From Hermatobates lingyangjiaoensis (lineage: Eukaryota > Arthropoda > Insecta > Hemiptera > Hermatobatidae): DNA of 64,000 nt. The translations under genes were made by a program, and so were the position numbers. Positions 10,988-21,214 of this stretch are shown in pieces. The stretch spans positions 62,001 through 126,000 of the forward strand of contig JAPFBL010000561.1 of NCBI GenBank assembly GCA_026182355.1. Direction: 5' to 3'. The first letter of the stretch is position 1. Each line of letters opens with the position of its first letter. The notes under the pieces are model-generated. The model saw only the letters and a program-made list of their open reading frames with translations. It had not been told where the DNA came from and did no database searches.

Positions 10988-13900
10988 AGCATGTAGTATT
11001 TATTATTATTTATATGTGAGGGTGATATAGCACTGCTGGGTGCAGTTGCTGGTTGCTGGTCAGCAATTTTCCTGGTTTCAGAGGTAAAAGTTTTTCTATG
11101 GTTTTGTTGAGTGTCCTGAAGCGCTGATATCTGAACAGCAAAGTTGCCTTACAAGTTATCAGCAGGTGCAACGGTGTTTCTTCCTCTTTGCAGAATCTGG
11201 ACAAACCATCATTGATAATGTCCATTCAGGCTCCCTATGTTTCGGGAGAAAGTAACTTCCTTTCTCCTTCTTCGGGTCCTCAGGTGCACTTGTGGGAGGT
11301 TCCCACTAGTTCGCGCTTTTGGACCCTCTGCGCTTCCGGAGGATGGTCTCCAGACTTCCTTCTCCTTACAAGGGAAAATCCCTAAAGCTCTATCGGTGGT
11401 ATTTTGTCCGCTCCGGCAGAGCATCGCATACCGGAGTAAGGCCATTTACTCAAGGGGGTCGCCTGGTACCCTTGAAGCTCCGTTCATAATACAGTAAACC
11501 CCTGTATCATCCATCCTTCGGCACGGATCGCATAACACCTTAGATTGGCGCTAGGATAAAAGGAGGGGATTTGGGGATTAGGAAGGATGTAAAACGAATG
11601 TGGTCAGGCCCAGCCCCTGAGACTTCATCGAAAAAACGTCATAAAACGACTTTTGGGACCTCAAAACATGTAATCCGTCAAAATCTCAACATCGACTTTT
11701 TTCACGATCACTATACTTTACTGATAGTAAAGTCATAATTATACATCCGTCAGAACTCTCTTCTTGTCTTCCAAGCGAGCTCACTTCTTCATCTGATGAC
11801 GTTAAATGTCGAAATATCATAGAATTTGTTGTTGCATTTGGCCTCTGTGAATTTACTATAACTTTTGTTGACGTTTCATAGATAGCCGTTTCTGTTTCAG
11901 GTGATTGCCGTCTCATTAGCAGAGTCAGAGAATGAAACACTAAGGCAACATGGAGCTTGGAGTGCTCTTGCATATGATCATAAACAGCTGACAGCAAAAG
12001 TGGCAGAACATACAAAGAAAAAGGGTGTATCCTTGGTCTATGATACCATGGCTGGACATGTCCTTCAGACTTGCTTTGAATGGTTGAAACAACTTTTTAT
12101 TATTATTTTATTTTTATTTATCCTTTTAAATGATATATTCAGGTCGAAATGTTCAAATTATCTAGTTTTTAATGTAAATTAATGTTTTTAGATGTCTTCC
12201 TGAGTACAATAAAATATATGTTTATATTCTATAGACTTAGATAGAGTTAGATTCTATCAATCATCATGTGAGGTCTATCAACATCCGAACTACAATATTA
12301 TTATTATTATTATTATTATTTGAGGGTGACTATAACACTGCATCTTAAATAAAAATTATTGTACTTGCCCTCTTCTGTACTAAAGTACAGTAGTTAGCTT
12401 CAACGCCTCCAAGAAGCTCAGCACTTTTGCTGAGACCAGCGGTAAAAGTTTTTCTATGGTTTTGTTGAGTGTCCTGAAGCACCTGCCTCTTTGCAGTAAA
12501 GTTGCTTTGTAGTCAGTCAGCAGGTGCAACGGTGTTTCTTCCTCTTGTTTGCAGAATCTGCGTAAACCATCATTGTTGATGTCCATTCAGGCCTCCTATG
12601 TTTTAGGAGAAAGTAACTTCCTTTCTCCTTTTTCGGGACGGTCTTCTTCGGGTCCTTAGGTGCACTTGTGGGAGGTTGGCTCCCACTATTTAGCGCTTTT
12701 GGACCCTCGGCGCTTCAGGAGGATGGTCTCCGGACTTTTTTCTCCTTAGTATCATACAGGGGAAAATCCCTGAAATTCTATCATTGGTATTTTATCCGCT
12801 CCGGCAGAGAACCGCATACCAAAGTAAGTCTCAACCAGGTCACCTTGAGGCTCTGTTCATAATATAGTAACCCCTGTAGAGTACCGCATACCAAAGTAAG
12901 GCTCAACGAGGTCGCCTTGAGGCTCTGTTCATAATATAGTAACCGCTGTAGAGTACCGCATACCAAAGTAAGGCTCAATGAGGTCGCCTTGAGGCTCTGT
13001 TCATAATATAGTAACCCCTGTAGAGTACCGCATACCAAAGTAAGGCTCAACGAGGTCACCTTGAGGCTCTGTTCATAATATAGTAACCCCTGTAGAGTAC
13101 CGCATACCATAATAAGGCTATTTACTCAAGGGGTTCGGCTGGTACCCTTGAGGCTCCGTTCATAAAACAGTAACCCCTGTATCAACAATCCTTTGGCACG
13201 GATCGCTTAACACCTTAGATTGGGGGCTGGGATAAAAGGAGGGGATTAGAAAAGATGGGAAACGAAAGTGGTCAGGCCTAGCTAGCCCCTGATTACCTTC
13301 TCCTCCTCTTTCGTTTGTCCCTGCATATAGCAGGTTAACAGGGTAGCCTCGTGAAGGCCGAAAGTCGGAGTTGAGTGTTAGAGGCTATTAGTGGCGCTTA
13401 ATCACTCTATTACTACCCCAGTTGCCTGTTACTCTCTATTGAAGTGAAACCTGATAGAAGTGACTTCCTGTTGAAGGCACTTAATCACGCCATTACTACC
13501 CCAAACCTCAATAAGAAATGAGAAAAAAGACTTAAGATGTTTCAACTCTAACAGGCGGTCTTCGTCAGAGTCAAATCTCAACTACTCTCATCAACAACCT
13601 GTTGGGATTTGACTCTGACGAAGAGCGCTTGTTACAAAAAGAAAGATCTTACCTTGTTTTCTCTTTTCTTATTGTAGTTTTGATATTGGAAGCATTACTT
13701 TATTTAAAACATATTTCGTTGAATAATTGATCATATCTCGCTTTTTCATAAATTTTCCATTGACTTCATTATAACCCTATTGGGTATATTATTCGTCATT
13801 GGATTAGTAGCTGTTAATGAGTTATGTTTCTGCCTGCATTACTCAGCAATAAACGATGTGGAGCACACATTCTTTGCATTCAAGAAATGGAATAGCCAGA

Positions 13901-16160
13901 AAAGTGATTTGGTCACGTCAGTGATGACTGTTCAGTGTCACGAGTTCATTCAGACTACAATTGTTGTTAAAATCCACATACTATTTTTCTTTGTAAAATA
14001 ATTTGTAATGTAATACTTAGTTTTTCGGTTTCAAAATTTATAATTCTCCCTATGAAAAAGGTTTCAAATAAAGACCGAAACTTTGGCAATGAGGGTTTAA
14101 TTTGAACCTGAAGAACTGACCGAGTCACGATAAACTTTAGTTTTTTTTTTTATTTTGTATTTTATTTCAGCATGTTGCACTGTGTATTACATGCATCATC
14201 GTCAAATTGTACGCAATACTTCATTAACATGACATTAACGTACGCAATACTTTCATTAACACTACAAAATACTTATTTTACATTTATTCATAATTCAACA
14301 ATTAATTATCTTTTTCATAAATATCTATGCTGTACAAAAATTTTAGAAATTCCTTATAATAAATTTTTTTAATTAATGAGGAAGGCCTAACGGGCCACTC
14401 CTCTCCACACACCAAGGACCTTACGTATGAGAGCCAGTCTTTGTAGTTCCCTCAAACAGCAATCTTACACCAAGTGTCTAGGAGATTGGGGTGTCTCCGC
14501 GTTACATGGGCATGATGGACTAGGAGCTAGTTTCAACTTGCTGAGGTATTGTTTAAATGGCCCATGTTCTGTCATGTATTGGGAGAGTTTATAGTTTATT
14601 TGGAAATGTTTCTTTGTTTGATACTAAGAAAATATTCCTTTGTTAGGAGGCCTTTAGATGATTCTTCCCAATTTGTTTCCCATCGTGCCACTGTTTGTCT
14701 AGCAAGCCTTTCTTTGATATAGGACGTGGGATATTTTTCGTAAATAAAGTGTCCAAGCTGTTGTCCTGCCCCCCCCCCCCCCCTTAGCTCCAGCATCCGC
14801 TGGATCAAAACTTTAGTTTTGTTCAGTTTAGACAGTTCAGTGTCATGTGTTCATTCAGACTGCAGTTGTTAAAATCCACATACTATTTTTCTTTGTAAAA
14901 TAATTTGTAATGTAATACTTAGTTTTTCTGTTTCAAAATGTATACTTCTGCCTATGAGTCCCCATAAACTTTAGTTTTGTTTCTATTCCACGGTCGATAC
15001 TTTTATCAATATATATATATATATATACATCAATGATCAAACCACAATAAGAAATTGGAAAACAAGACTAAGATCTTTCAACCGTAACAAGCGGTCTTCG
15101 TCAGAGTCAAAAACCCAACTCAGAGTTGGTCTAATCTCATAAGGTCTAACAATCTTAGACTTGTTTTCCCTTTTCTTATTGTGGTTTGATCATTGATTGT
15201 TATTTCACGTGTTTATGTGAAATCTTTATATATATATATATATATATATATAAAGTGGATCAATCATTATCCGTACTACCTCCAGGAATGAATGGCTAAT
15301 AAAGATCTCTCATTTAGACATTTATATAATACCTAAATGGAGCCATTATATATTATATGTCCAAGATGATTATGCTCACTTATAGTAAAGTTGAGTGTAG
15401 GCCACTCCAGAATTTTTTTTTTAATTCTTATGCTCTATATTTGTAGTGACGCAAATATAATTCCAACAGTTTTTATTTAATTTTTTTAGTGTTTCATACG
15501 AAGGACATATAGTAATTGCTGGTTACACAATGAATGAAATGCCTCCGGTCAAAATAACATCATTTCTACAATTACCAATGTTTTCTTTGTGCCCTGTATC
15601 TCTTTGGAGTCACCGAAAACACTCATTTGAACGATACAGGTAATACCTTTCTCTTACAGCCCTATCATATCAGTATTCACTATTTCTTAGTCGAAAGTTA
15701 GTTTAGTTTCCACCTCAAGGGAATATTTTAGTACCTTGAGGCGTAGTGATATGTTGTGTTGGTCTTGATTGTGTATTTATATGTTTTCGTTATATGTGTT
15801 CTTTAGTTAAATACAACCGATAAGGGAATTTTGAGTACCTTATCGCTAATCATCTCCACACGTTACCTGGGCTTTAGCTTGCCTATTACTTGTGGCCTAG
15901 GTACTGTTTTACGGAATAACTGTCAAAACAGATTAACCATTGAGCTAATTTAGCCCTTTATGTTATAACCTTATTGAAGGCAATAACTTATTGTCAATCC
16001 TTTTTTCAGAGAAGCAGTGTCAGAAGTAATTGAAATGTACGAGCAGAATTTAATAAAAGCAGATGTTAGTCATAAATTCAAATTAGAAGATGTCCAAAAA
16101 GCTGTGGATTTAATCAAGACTAAACAGCCAGTGGGGAAAGTCATCATTCAGATGGACTGA
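9713..16160 (+). CDS. Quinone oxidoreductase-like protein 2 type MDR enzyme, 6 exons
   Basis: Exons are 9713-9898, 9979-10203, 10265-10453, 11901-12082, 15490-15639 and 16010-16160. All introns start GT and end AG and the phases match, giving 1083 nt and 360 aa. The N-terminus is basic and may be a mitochondrial targeting peptide. The GroES-like half contains VKACSLNSFDYLVTQG and KYPVTVGYEITGQV. The Rossmann half contains LGLVKCGHLKEKEIVLI, KAKVIAVSLAESE, SLVYDTMAGHV and EGHIVIAGY. The C-terminus carries YRxxVSEVIEMYEQ and ends GKVIIQMD. No zinc-binding cysteine set is visible, which fits the zinc-independent quinone reductase branch using NADPH. Oddly, the glycine-rich dinucleotide loop reads APGHGYAP, whereas the family usually has AGGGVGLAA; it appears altered and one residue short. 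The exon 3 donor is weak (GTTGGT). Introns 3 and 4 contain LINE tails. Confidence 0.9.
10495..11600 (-). mobile_element. LINE tails with (TAA)n ends, two tandem fragments
   Basis: On the minus strand each fragment encodes part of the cysteine-rich tail seen after the RNase H domain in I-type LINEs (NDGLSRFCKEEETPLHLL, at 11225..11010). The first copy is about 10620-10925 and the second about 10985-11580. A (TAA)n tract at 10960-10985 closes the second copy, as in I-group elements. Related copies lie at 12296-13460 and 63335-63745. All are in intron 3 of the oxidoreductase and heavily decayed. Confidence 0.6.
11625..11740. repeat. dispersed repeat Z copy
   Basis: Contains ACGACTTTTGGGACCTCAAA and ACTTTACTGATAGTAAAGT. 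Matches 340-460 and 28600-28690 in part. Confidence 0.5.
12296..13460 (-). mobile_element. LINE tail with (TAA)n end and internal 66-bp array
   Basis: Related to 10985-11580 (minus-strand peptide NDGLRRFCKQEEETPLHLLT), with ATT/TAA repeats at its 3' end (12296-12320). A 66-bp unit (GAGGCTCTGTTCATAATATA...) is repeated four times at 12846-13110. Confidence 0.6.
13540..13568 (-). ncRNA. hammerhead core, family H1, decayed
   Basis: CTGACGA ... GAA retained; stem II weakened; stem III ACATCT is no longer fully palindromic. Confidence 0.5.
13615..13644 (+). ncRNA. hammerhead core, family H1, decayed
   Basis: CTGACGA, GAA and AGATCT retained, but the 3' side of stem II is replaced by an A-run. 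Probably inactive. Confidence 0.5.
13905..14145 (+). mobile_element. fragment of a CTATGAA-type hammerhead element
   Basis: Shares AAAATCCACATACTATTTTT and TTTGTAAAATAATTTGTAAT with 14820-14975 and, inverted and in part, with 38300-38535. Contains a variant hammerhead at 14050-14080. Confidence 0.6.
14050..14080 (+). ncRNA. variant hammerhead core (CTATGAA family)
   Basis: CTATGAA replaces CTGATGA. Stem II pairs GGTTTC with AAAGACC in part, followed by GAA. Stem III is ACTT, whereas the 38396 copy has the palindrome ACGT. Confidence 0.4.
14380..14812 (-). pseudogene. LINE C-terminal tail, decayed
   Basis: The minus strand gives FIYEKYPTSYIKERLARQTV and, after stops and shifts, MTEHGPFKQYLSKLKLAP and CPCNAETPQSPRHLV, a cysteine-containing tail like that after the RNase H domain at 60.1-60.9 kb. 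A poly-C run lies at 14769-14783. Confidence 0.55.
14820..14985 (+). repeat. second copy of the 13.9-kb fragment
   Basis: About 90% identical to 13910-14050, cut off after GCCTATGAG, so the ribozyme part is lost. Confidence 0.65.
15029..15230. mobile_element. H1 hammerhead foldback within (TA)n
   Basis: Flanked by (TA)n at 15009-15026 and 15228-15251. The left arm keeps the ribozyme; the right arm keeps only the TTCTTATTGTGGTTTGATCA end. Confidence 0.7.
15076..15104 (-). ncRNA. hammerhead ribozyme core, family H1
   Basis: All elements intact: CTGACGA, ACCG/CGGT, GAA, AGATCT, stem I GACT/AGTC. Confidence 0.85.
15252..15425 (+). mobile_element. 5'-truncated LINE 3' UTR (family of 44.2-50.2 kb)
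   Basis: Matches 50068-50230 throughout (GGATCAATC..., AATGAATGGCTAATAAAGAT, ending AAGTTGAGTGTAGGCCACTC and a T-rich tail). It lies in intron 4 of the oxidoreductase, 65 bp before the exon 5 acceptor. Confidence 0.8.
15860..15965 (-). mobile_element. tRNA-headed SINE fragment
   Basis: The minus strand contains an A-box-like TTAGCTCAATGGTTAATC, as in 55138-55215. The B box is not recognisable. Confidence 0.4.
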
Positions 16161-16299
16161 AAAGCCTGTAGAGAGATGTCAGTACTTAAAAGCCTATCAT
16201 ATATATTTCTTTTAACTTTTTTTGAATCCTTATTCTAGTCACTCTTCTAGTTATCTTTTGTAGCTTTAATATGTTTAAACGAAAATCTGCTCCCTAATT

Positions 16300-16500
16300 T
16301 ATATATATATATATAAACTAGAATTTAAAAAAGAACACATAGAAAGGAAACCACTGAACACACTACTATATTTCGATGTCCTTAAACTAGAATTTAAAAA
16401 AGAACACATAGAAAGGAAACCACTGAACACACTACTATATTTCGATGTCCTCGTCTTCAGGAAAAGAAGTGAATCGCTCCAAAGGCTGATAACGACTGCC
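16300..16500. mobile_element. H10 hammerhead element, arm duplicated
   Basis: AAACTAGAATTTAAAAAAGA... up to CTATATTTCGATGTCCT occurs twice in tandem (16315-16377 and 16385-16450). Only the second copy keeps the full core. Confidence 0.55.
16440..16460 (-). ncRNA. hammerhead-like core, family H10
   Basis: CTGAAGA ... GAA with a short stem II (GA/TC), palindromic ATAT and A17. Stem I is weak. Confidence 0.5.
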
Positions 16501-16622
16501 TATATATATATATATATATATTCACTGATAAAACGAAATACGATCCAAACTGGACACAATACGAGTTCGAGATTAACAAAGAGCAACACACAAAGTAGGG
16601 AAACACACTTACAGACTCAAAT

Positions 16623-16643
16623 TTTCGGGTAATCCGTCTTCAG
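16623..16643 (-). ncRNA. hammerhead ribozyme core, family H3b
   Basis: CTGAAGA, stem II GG-ATTAC-CC, GAA, stem III AATT, U17; stem I CTC/GAG. Confidence 0.8.
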
Positions 16644-16749
16644 GAGAAAAGAGAATGGGAGACCAAGCACGTTGTAGACGCAACGGCAAGTAACCCGTTT
16701 TACTTGCCGTTGCGTCTACAACGTGCTTTGTCTCCCATTCTCTTTTCTC

Positions 16750-16770
16750 CTGAAGACGGATTACCCGAAA
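16750..16770 (+). ncRNA. hammerhead ribozyme core, family H3b
   Basis: Inverted partner of 16623-16643 with identical stems. Confidence 0.8.
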
Positions 16771-16830
16771 ATTTGAGTCTGTAAGTGTGTTTCCCTACTT
16801 TGTGTGTTGCTCTTTGTTAATCTCGAACTC

Positions 16831-16875
<45 letters not shown>

Positions 16876-16976
16876 CTTGATAAACGGAAAGAAGATCCAA
16901 ACTGGACACAATAACAGTTTAAAATTGAAGATAGGTAGCACCAGAAAGTAAAATAAACACATTTACAGATTCAAAT

Positions 16977-16997
16977 TTTCGGGTAATCCGTCTTCAG
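16977..16997 (-). ncRNA. hammerhead ribozyme core, family H3b
   Basis: CTGAAGA, GG-ATTAC-CC, GAA, AATT, U17. Confidence 0.7.
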
Positions 16998-17064
16998 TAG
17001 AACAGAGAAAGGGAGACCAAGCAAATTGTAGACGCAACGGCAAGTAACCCGTTTCTCTTTTCTC

Positions 17065-17085
17065 CTGAAGACAGATTACCCGAAA
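17065..17085 (+). ncRNA. hammerhead ribozyme core, family H3b, one stem II change
   Basis: The core is kept; the first G of stem II is changed to A. Confidence 0.65.
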
Positions 17086-17159
17086 ATTTGAGTCTGTAAG
17101 TGTGTTTCCTTACTCTGTGTGTTACTCTTCTTGAATTTTGAACTCATATATATGTATAA

Positions 17160-17240
17160 TCAATGATCAAATTACAATAAGAAATGCGAAAATTGTGGTT
17201 TGATCATTGATTGTTATTTCACGTGTTTATGTTAAATCTT
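17160..17240. mobile_element. mini H1 foldback without core
   Basis: Arms AATCAATGATCAAATTACAA and TTGTGGTTTGATCATTGATT only. Confidence 0.55.
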
Positions 17241-17519
17241 TATATATATATATATGTATATACAAACTATTATATTATGTTATATTATCCTTTGCTAATA
17301 ATTCCTTCTTTGTTTCAGATATCACCAGTAGTCAAATAAGAATTAATATTAACAACCAATTGTAAATATTTAATAATACATTTTATTTATTAGTTTGTTA
17401 TTATTCCTCAACTCCCTAATTGTTTTTTAACTAAAGTTGAATGGCAAGTAACAATTGGTTTTGAAGTTTTGAGGTCCCCTGAACATCTTATTGATGTTTG
17501 TTTCGTACTTTACCATAGA

Positions 17520-17750
17520 TACATATATATAGTTCAATGTTCAAAAAAGAAACAGAGAAATTGAAAACACACACTTACAGTCTCTAATATTCTGTTGAAC
17601 CGTCTTCAGGAGAGATAAGAGGGGGAAACCAAGTGCACTGGTTCAGAGACGGTTGGGTGCTTTTAATGTCTCCTATGTGTCTTTTTCTACATCGAACTAT
17701 ATTTTTCGGTTTCGCATCGTATTTCCAACGAAAAAGTGGTGTATATATAT
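17520..17750 (-). mobile_element. single H3a arm
   Basis: AGTTCAATGTTCAAAAAAGA... and GAGATAAGAGGGGGAAACCA as in other H3a foldbacks. The ribozyme core is damaged (GAAA reads GAAT). Confidence 0.55.
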
Positions 17751-17835
17751 ATATATATAAAGATTTCACATAAACACGTGAAATAACAATCAATGATCAA
17801 ACCACAATAAGAAATGGGAAAACAAGACTAAGATC

Positions 17836-17864
17836 TTTCAGCCGCAACAAGCGGTCCTCGTCAG
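17836..17864 (-). ncRNA. hammerhead ribozyme core, family H1
   Basis: CTGACGA ... GAA, AGATCT, GACT/AGTC. Loop change gives an added C-G pair (ACCGC/GCGG). Confidence 0.8.
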
Positions 17865-17963
17865 AGTCAAAAACCCAACTGAACACTATATGCAGAAAAA
17901 AAGTGTTGTGAAATTAGCCTTTGGTGATTCGGTGCCTAACAAAACTCAGTTGGGTTTTTGACT

Positions 17964-17992
17964 CTGACGAGGACCGCTTGTTGCGGTTGAAA
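17964..17992 (+). ncRNA. hammerhead ribozyme core, family H1
   Basis: Stem II is five pairs, ACCGC/GCGGT, one more than most H1 copies; otherwise intact. Confidence 0.85.
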
Positions 17993-18104
17993 GATCTTAG
18001 TCTTGTTTTCCCATTTCTTATTGTGGTTTGATCATTGATATATATATATATATATGGATTAATTTACCACAATGAAACAACTTTGGAAACAATGCTCTAA
18101 GGCC

Positions 18105-18124
18105 TTTCGTCAACACATCGTCAG
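18105..18124 (-). ncRNA. hammerhead-like core, family H8
   Basis: CTGACGA, short stem II GT-GTTG-AC, GAA, palindromic stem III AGGCCT, U17, stem I TCT/AGA. No inverted partner is seen. Confidence 0.6.
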
Positions 18125-18240
18125 AGATCAAGTGATATATATACTTTTTCGTTGGAAATACGATCCAAAACGGACAAATATAGTTCAATATAGACAAAGA
18201 AACATTGAGAAATCAAAAGAGCACACTTACAGTCTCTAAT

Positions 18241-18262
18241 TTTCGGTTTGAACCGTCTTCAG
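18241..18262 (-). ncRNA. hammerhead ribozyme core, family H3a
   Basis: CTGAAGA, stem II GGTTCAAACC, GAA, stem III AATT, A17, stem I TCTC/GAGA. Confidence 0.85.
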
Positions 18263-18360
18263 GAGAGATAAGAGAGGGAAACCAAGCGCACTGGTTCAAA
18301 GAAGGTTGGAGACCCAACTGTCTCTGAACCAGTGCGCTTGGTTTCCCTCTCTTATCTCTC

Positions 18361-18382
18361 CTGAAGACGGTTCAAACCGAAA
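18361..18382 (+). ncRNA. hammerhead ribozyme core, family H3a
   Basis: Inverted partner of 18241-18262, identical stems. Confidence 0.85.
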
Positions 18383-18527
18383 ATTAGAGACTGTAAGTGT
18401 GTTCTTTTGATTTCTCTATGTTTCTTTGTCTATATTGAACTATATATATATATATATATACAAATATATATATATATGTACAAAAAGAGAAAAACATAAA
18501 TTAAGGTATACAACACTGACTACCATA

Positions 18528-18552
18528 TTTCAACCAGCGTCGCCGTCATCAC
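18528..18552 (-). ncRNA. inactive-looking hammerhead-like motif
   Basis: GTGATGA replaces CTGATGA and position 17 is G. Stem I CTAC/GTAG is perfect and stem III is ATAT. Both changes are expected to block cleavage. Confidence 0.45.
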
Positions 18553-18599
18553 GTAGAAGTATTCCTGCGAGCAATATATATATTAAATCAAACACATCA

Positions 18600-19560
18600 T
18601 GATAAAAAAATTTTATTTACACTAAAAGTTGTTTTTCCTCTTAGCACAATTAATTTAAATAATTTAAAAACTGGCATATTACATAAAAAGGTTTTTATTT
18701 TTTTTTATTCTCTTTCTAACTTTCACTAAGTTTAAATTTAAGTAAAATCCGACGACAAACGAAAAAAAAAATGGCAGTAAAAGACATTTGATGGAGTGGG
18801 GGGGGGAACACAGACAAAGGAAGGAAGGATGAGAGAGGGGGGGGACACTTAAAATTCTTTATACACATATTTATTGCAATTAGAAAAATATTTTTCCAAA
18901 CAATTCTGCAAAAAATCCTTGTTTTGTTTTTTTTTTGTTTCTTCTTAAAAATCTATTTTGAAATACAAAATTTTTTTTTGTTTTTTTTTCATTTGTCACC
19001 TATACACCTAATAGTAACATTGCGTTATCAGTCAAAATATGTTTTTTTTTGTATAAAAAAAAGAAGATACAAAAAAAATTTTTTTTTTTATACATTAAAT
19101 GACAACGCAAAAATAAAGGATACAAGACAGTATAGTTTACACAAGGGCAGGTTTTAATATGTCAATATTATAATTGTGTTGAAAACAGAAATTAAAATAT
19201 GACATATAAGGAATCGTATATCACAGACCTGACAAAAAAAGAGGAAAAAAATTGTTTTTGTTATTTTCCAGATTATTTTTTTTTTACGGTTCCAAATGCA
19301 AATATATAAATATTTGGTCCATTTCACATAAAAACAGGGAAGTTGATTTTCTTTCTTACCTATGAATTGAATATAATTAAATATATTTTGAACTAAAAAG
19401 CTGTTATCATTCAAATGGAATATGCTAACATATCACAAGAAGTTTCTTAAAAAAAGAAAAAAAATCATTTTCAGCCTTGGCTGTGATGTTTTACACTAAA
19501 AAATATATTTTTATAATTTTTAATCTAAGTTGTAAAGTTGCCAAGATATTTTTTGTTGAT
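18600..19560. other. AT-rich stretch, no feature seen
   Basis: Homopolymer-rich sequence with runs of A, T and G (G-runs at 18798-18844). No real coding pattern, TIR or array. Confidence 0.5.
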
Positions 19561-19767
19561 TTATTTTTTAATTAAAATTAATTGAATTTTAAAATCGAAT
19601 GTATGTGGAGTAATGAAATAATACATTCCAATGAGTATGAATAATATAAACAAGTTTGAAAATAGGAAAAAAACGAATAAAAAACTGACAAAGTCCTGAT
19701 GATCTTGCATTTTGTTTCTACTTCACGATAGATACTTCTAAAGACACATACATAACTCACATCGATA

Positions 19768-19789
19768 TTTCGACCATCGTCGTCATCAG
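19768..19789 (-). ncRNA. hammerhead ribozyme core, family H4
   Basis: CTGATGA, stem II GAC-GATG-GTC, GAA, stem III ATAT, C17, stem I CACCTC/GATGTG (5 of 6 pairs). Confidence 0.8.
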
Positions 19790-19846
19790 GAGGTGCGAAG
19801 AGTCCCGCAGGAAGACAGGGCAGCGACTCTTCGCTCTTCACACCTC

Positions 19847-19868
19847 CTGATGACGACGATGGTCGAAA
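19847..19868 (+). ncRNA. hammerhead ribozyme core, family H4
   Basis: Inverted partner of 19768-19789. Confidence 0.8.
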
Positions 19869-19954
19869 TATCGATGTGAGTTATGTCTGTGTCTTTCCTT
19901 CGTTTTGAATTTATTTTACATATATATATATATATTATATATATATATAATATA

Positions 19955-20400
19955 TATACATTATTGAAAATGACACCAAATTTATCTGATACCTGTTTTT
20001 TCTTAACAAGTTTCTCAATTTTTCTAAATAACACTCTCGTTATTTCGTCTACACAATAAAGTAAATATATATAAAGTAAACAGATTAACGCCCAACTATA
20101 CTTAAACTTTATGGAAACCCCCCCCCCCCCCTTCTACCTTCTCTGAGTATATATAAACCAGATAACTCACCTTAGATCTTATTCACGTCCTGATGATGAA
20201 TGTTGATCATTCGAAACATGTCGACCATAGGAGATGTACTTTATTGTGTAGACGAAATAACGAGAGTGTTATTTAGAAAAATTGAGAAACTTGTTAAGAA
20301 ACAGGTATCAGCTAAATTTGGTGTCATTTTCAATAATGTGTGTATCAAGGAAGGACTGCTACCGAAATTTACGAATATACTCGTGTATATATATATATAT
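19955..20400. mobile_element. Penelope-like 5' fragment, inverted arms
   Basis: 20224-20345 (plus) and 19960-20055 (minus) are inverted copies encoding RKIEKLVKKQVSAKFGVIFN. On the plus side CIKEGLLPKFTNI follows. A hammerhead lies just upstream of this reading frame. Confidence 0.6.
20190..20216 (+). ncRNA. hammerhead ribozyme core, family H5
   Basis: CTGATGA, stem II GAATG-TTGAT-CATTC, GAA, palindromic stem III ACATGT, C17, stem I GTC/GAC. Confidence 0.85.
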
Positions 20401-20464
20401 ATTATATATAAAGTTCAAACCACAATGAAAAAAGGAAAACAATAGAAATAAATCCTCTGAGACC

Positions 20465-20483
20465 TTTCAATTTATCTCATCAA
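20465..20483 (-). ncRNA. hammerhead-like core, family H8 variant
   Basis: TTGATGA, stem II GAT-AA-ATT, GAA, stem III AGGTCT (one wobble), C17, stem I CTCT/AGAG. Confidence 0.5.
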
Positions 20484-20523
20484 AGAGAAAAGAAAGTAAA
20501 AAACTGAGAAGCAAACATAAAAG

Positions 20524-20555
<32 letters not shown>

Positions 20556-20559
20556 CTTT

Positions 20560-21195
20560 CTATAAAAAATGAATCAAATTTTACATAAAATATTTGTACA
20601 AGTATAATAATCTGGGCAACTTTATGTAAAAAAAAATTTAAGGACTACAATGATATTCGGAAACTGAAATGTCAACCTCTTAAGTTACATAAGACACGAA
20701 AAAACCTATCATAAAAGCAGACTGTACTTTCTTTATACTTTTCTGTTTCTTCTAAACTTATACAAACATTAATAACTTGAAAATTTTTTTTTTGATATTT
20801 ATCTATACAAATTCACACTAGTTATACAAAATAAAAATACAAAAAAAAAAAATTCATTTGAAAATTAATCGGGTTTTAAAGGACTTATTTATTATTCATT
20901 CATATTAATATAAGAAGGAACTGATGGAAGGTTATTTCTATATATATGAAATAAATAAATAGTTTGGAAGATATATATTTATATAAAAAAAAATATGGAG
21001 TTTTTTTTTTTGCTGGAAGGTATTGAAAGGTAATAATAAGACTTAGACACTATTTTGCTAGGAGGCATATCTGAGAGCTTCTACTCTGAGTAGAAAGAAT
21101 ATACACTCTTAAACTGAATATGATAATACACTAACAGTCGAAATCGAAACTTCATAGATTATAACATACTTTACTTTAAATACACATTAGATACT
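20560..21195. other. AT-rich stretch, no feature seen
   Basis: Low-complexity sequence between two (TA)n tracts. No gene or repeat recognised. Confidence 0.5.
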
Positions 21196-21214
21196 CCTCG
21201 CTATTATATATATA

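Larger units (their letters stand above)
13505..13690. mobile_element. decayed H1 hammerhead foldback
   Basis: Opposed H1-type cores around a short centre (TCAACTACTCTCATC). Several stem pairs are lost. Confidence 0.65.
16530..16835. mobile_element. H3b hammerhead foldback within (TA)n
   Basis: Inverted arms GTTCGAGATTAACAAAGAGC ... and complement, flanked by (TA)n at 16501-16520 and 16831-16871. Same family as 34110-35110. Confidence 0.75.
16873..17150. mobile_element. H3b hammerhead foldback, diverged
   Basis: Second H3b element, separated from the first by (TA)n. The centre is shorter. Confidence 0.7.
17758..18042. mobile_element. H1 hammerhead foldback within (TA)n
   Basis: Complete short form with (TA)n on both sides. 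The centre carries AAATTAGCCTTTGGTGATTC. Confidence 0.75.
18135..18445. mobile_element. H3a hammerhead foldback within (TA)n
   Basis: Arms with TTCAATATAGACAAAGAAAC ... and complement. Core centre AACCAGTGCGCTTGGTTTCC. Confidence 0.75.
19690..19925. mobile_element. H4 hammerhead foldback
   Basis: Inverted arms CATAACTCACATCGATATTT ... around CGACTCTTCGC, bounded on the right by (TA)n. Second copy at 35505-35725. Confidence 0.75.

Noticed and set aside
17584..17610. H3a hammerhead core
   Set aside because: GAAA is lost (reads GAAT) and stem III is gone; kept only as an element arm.
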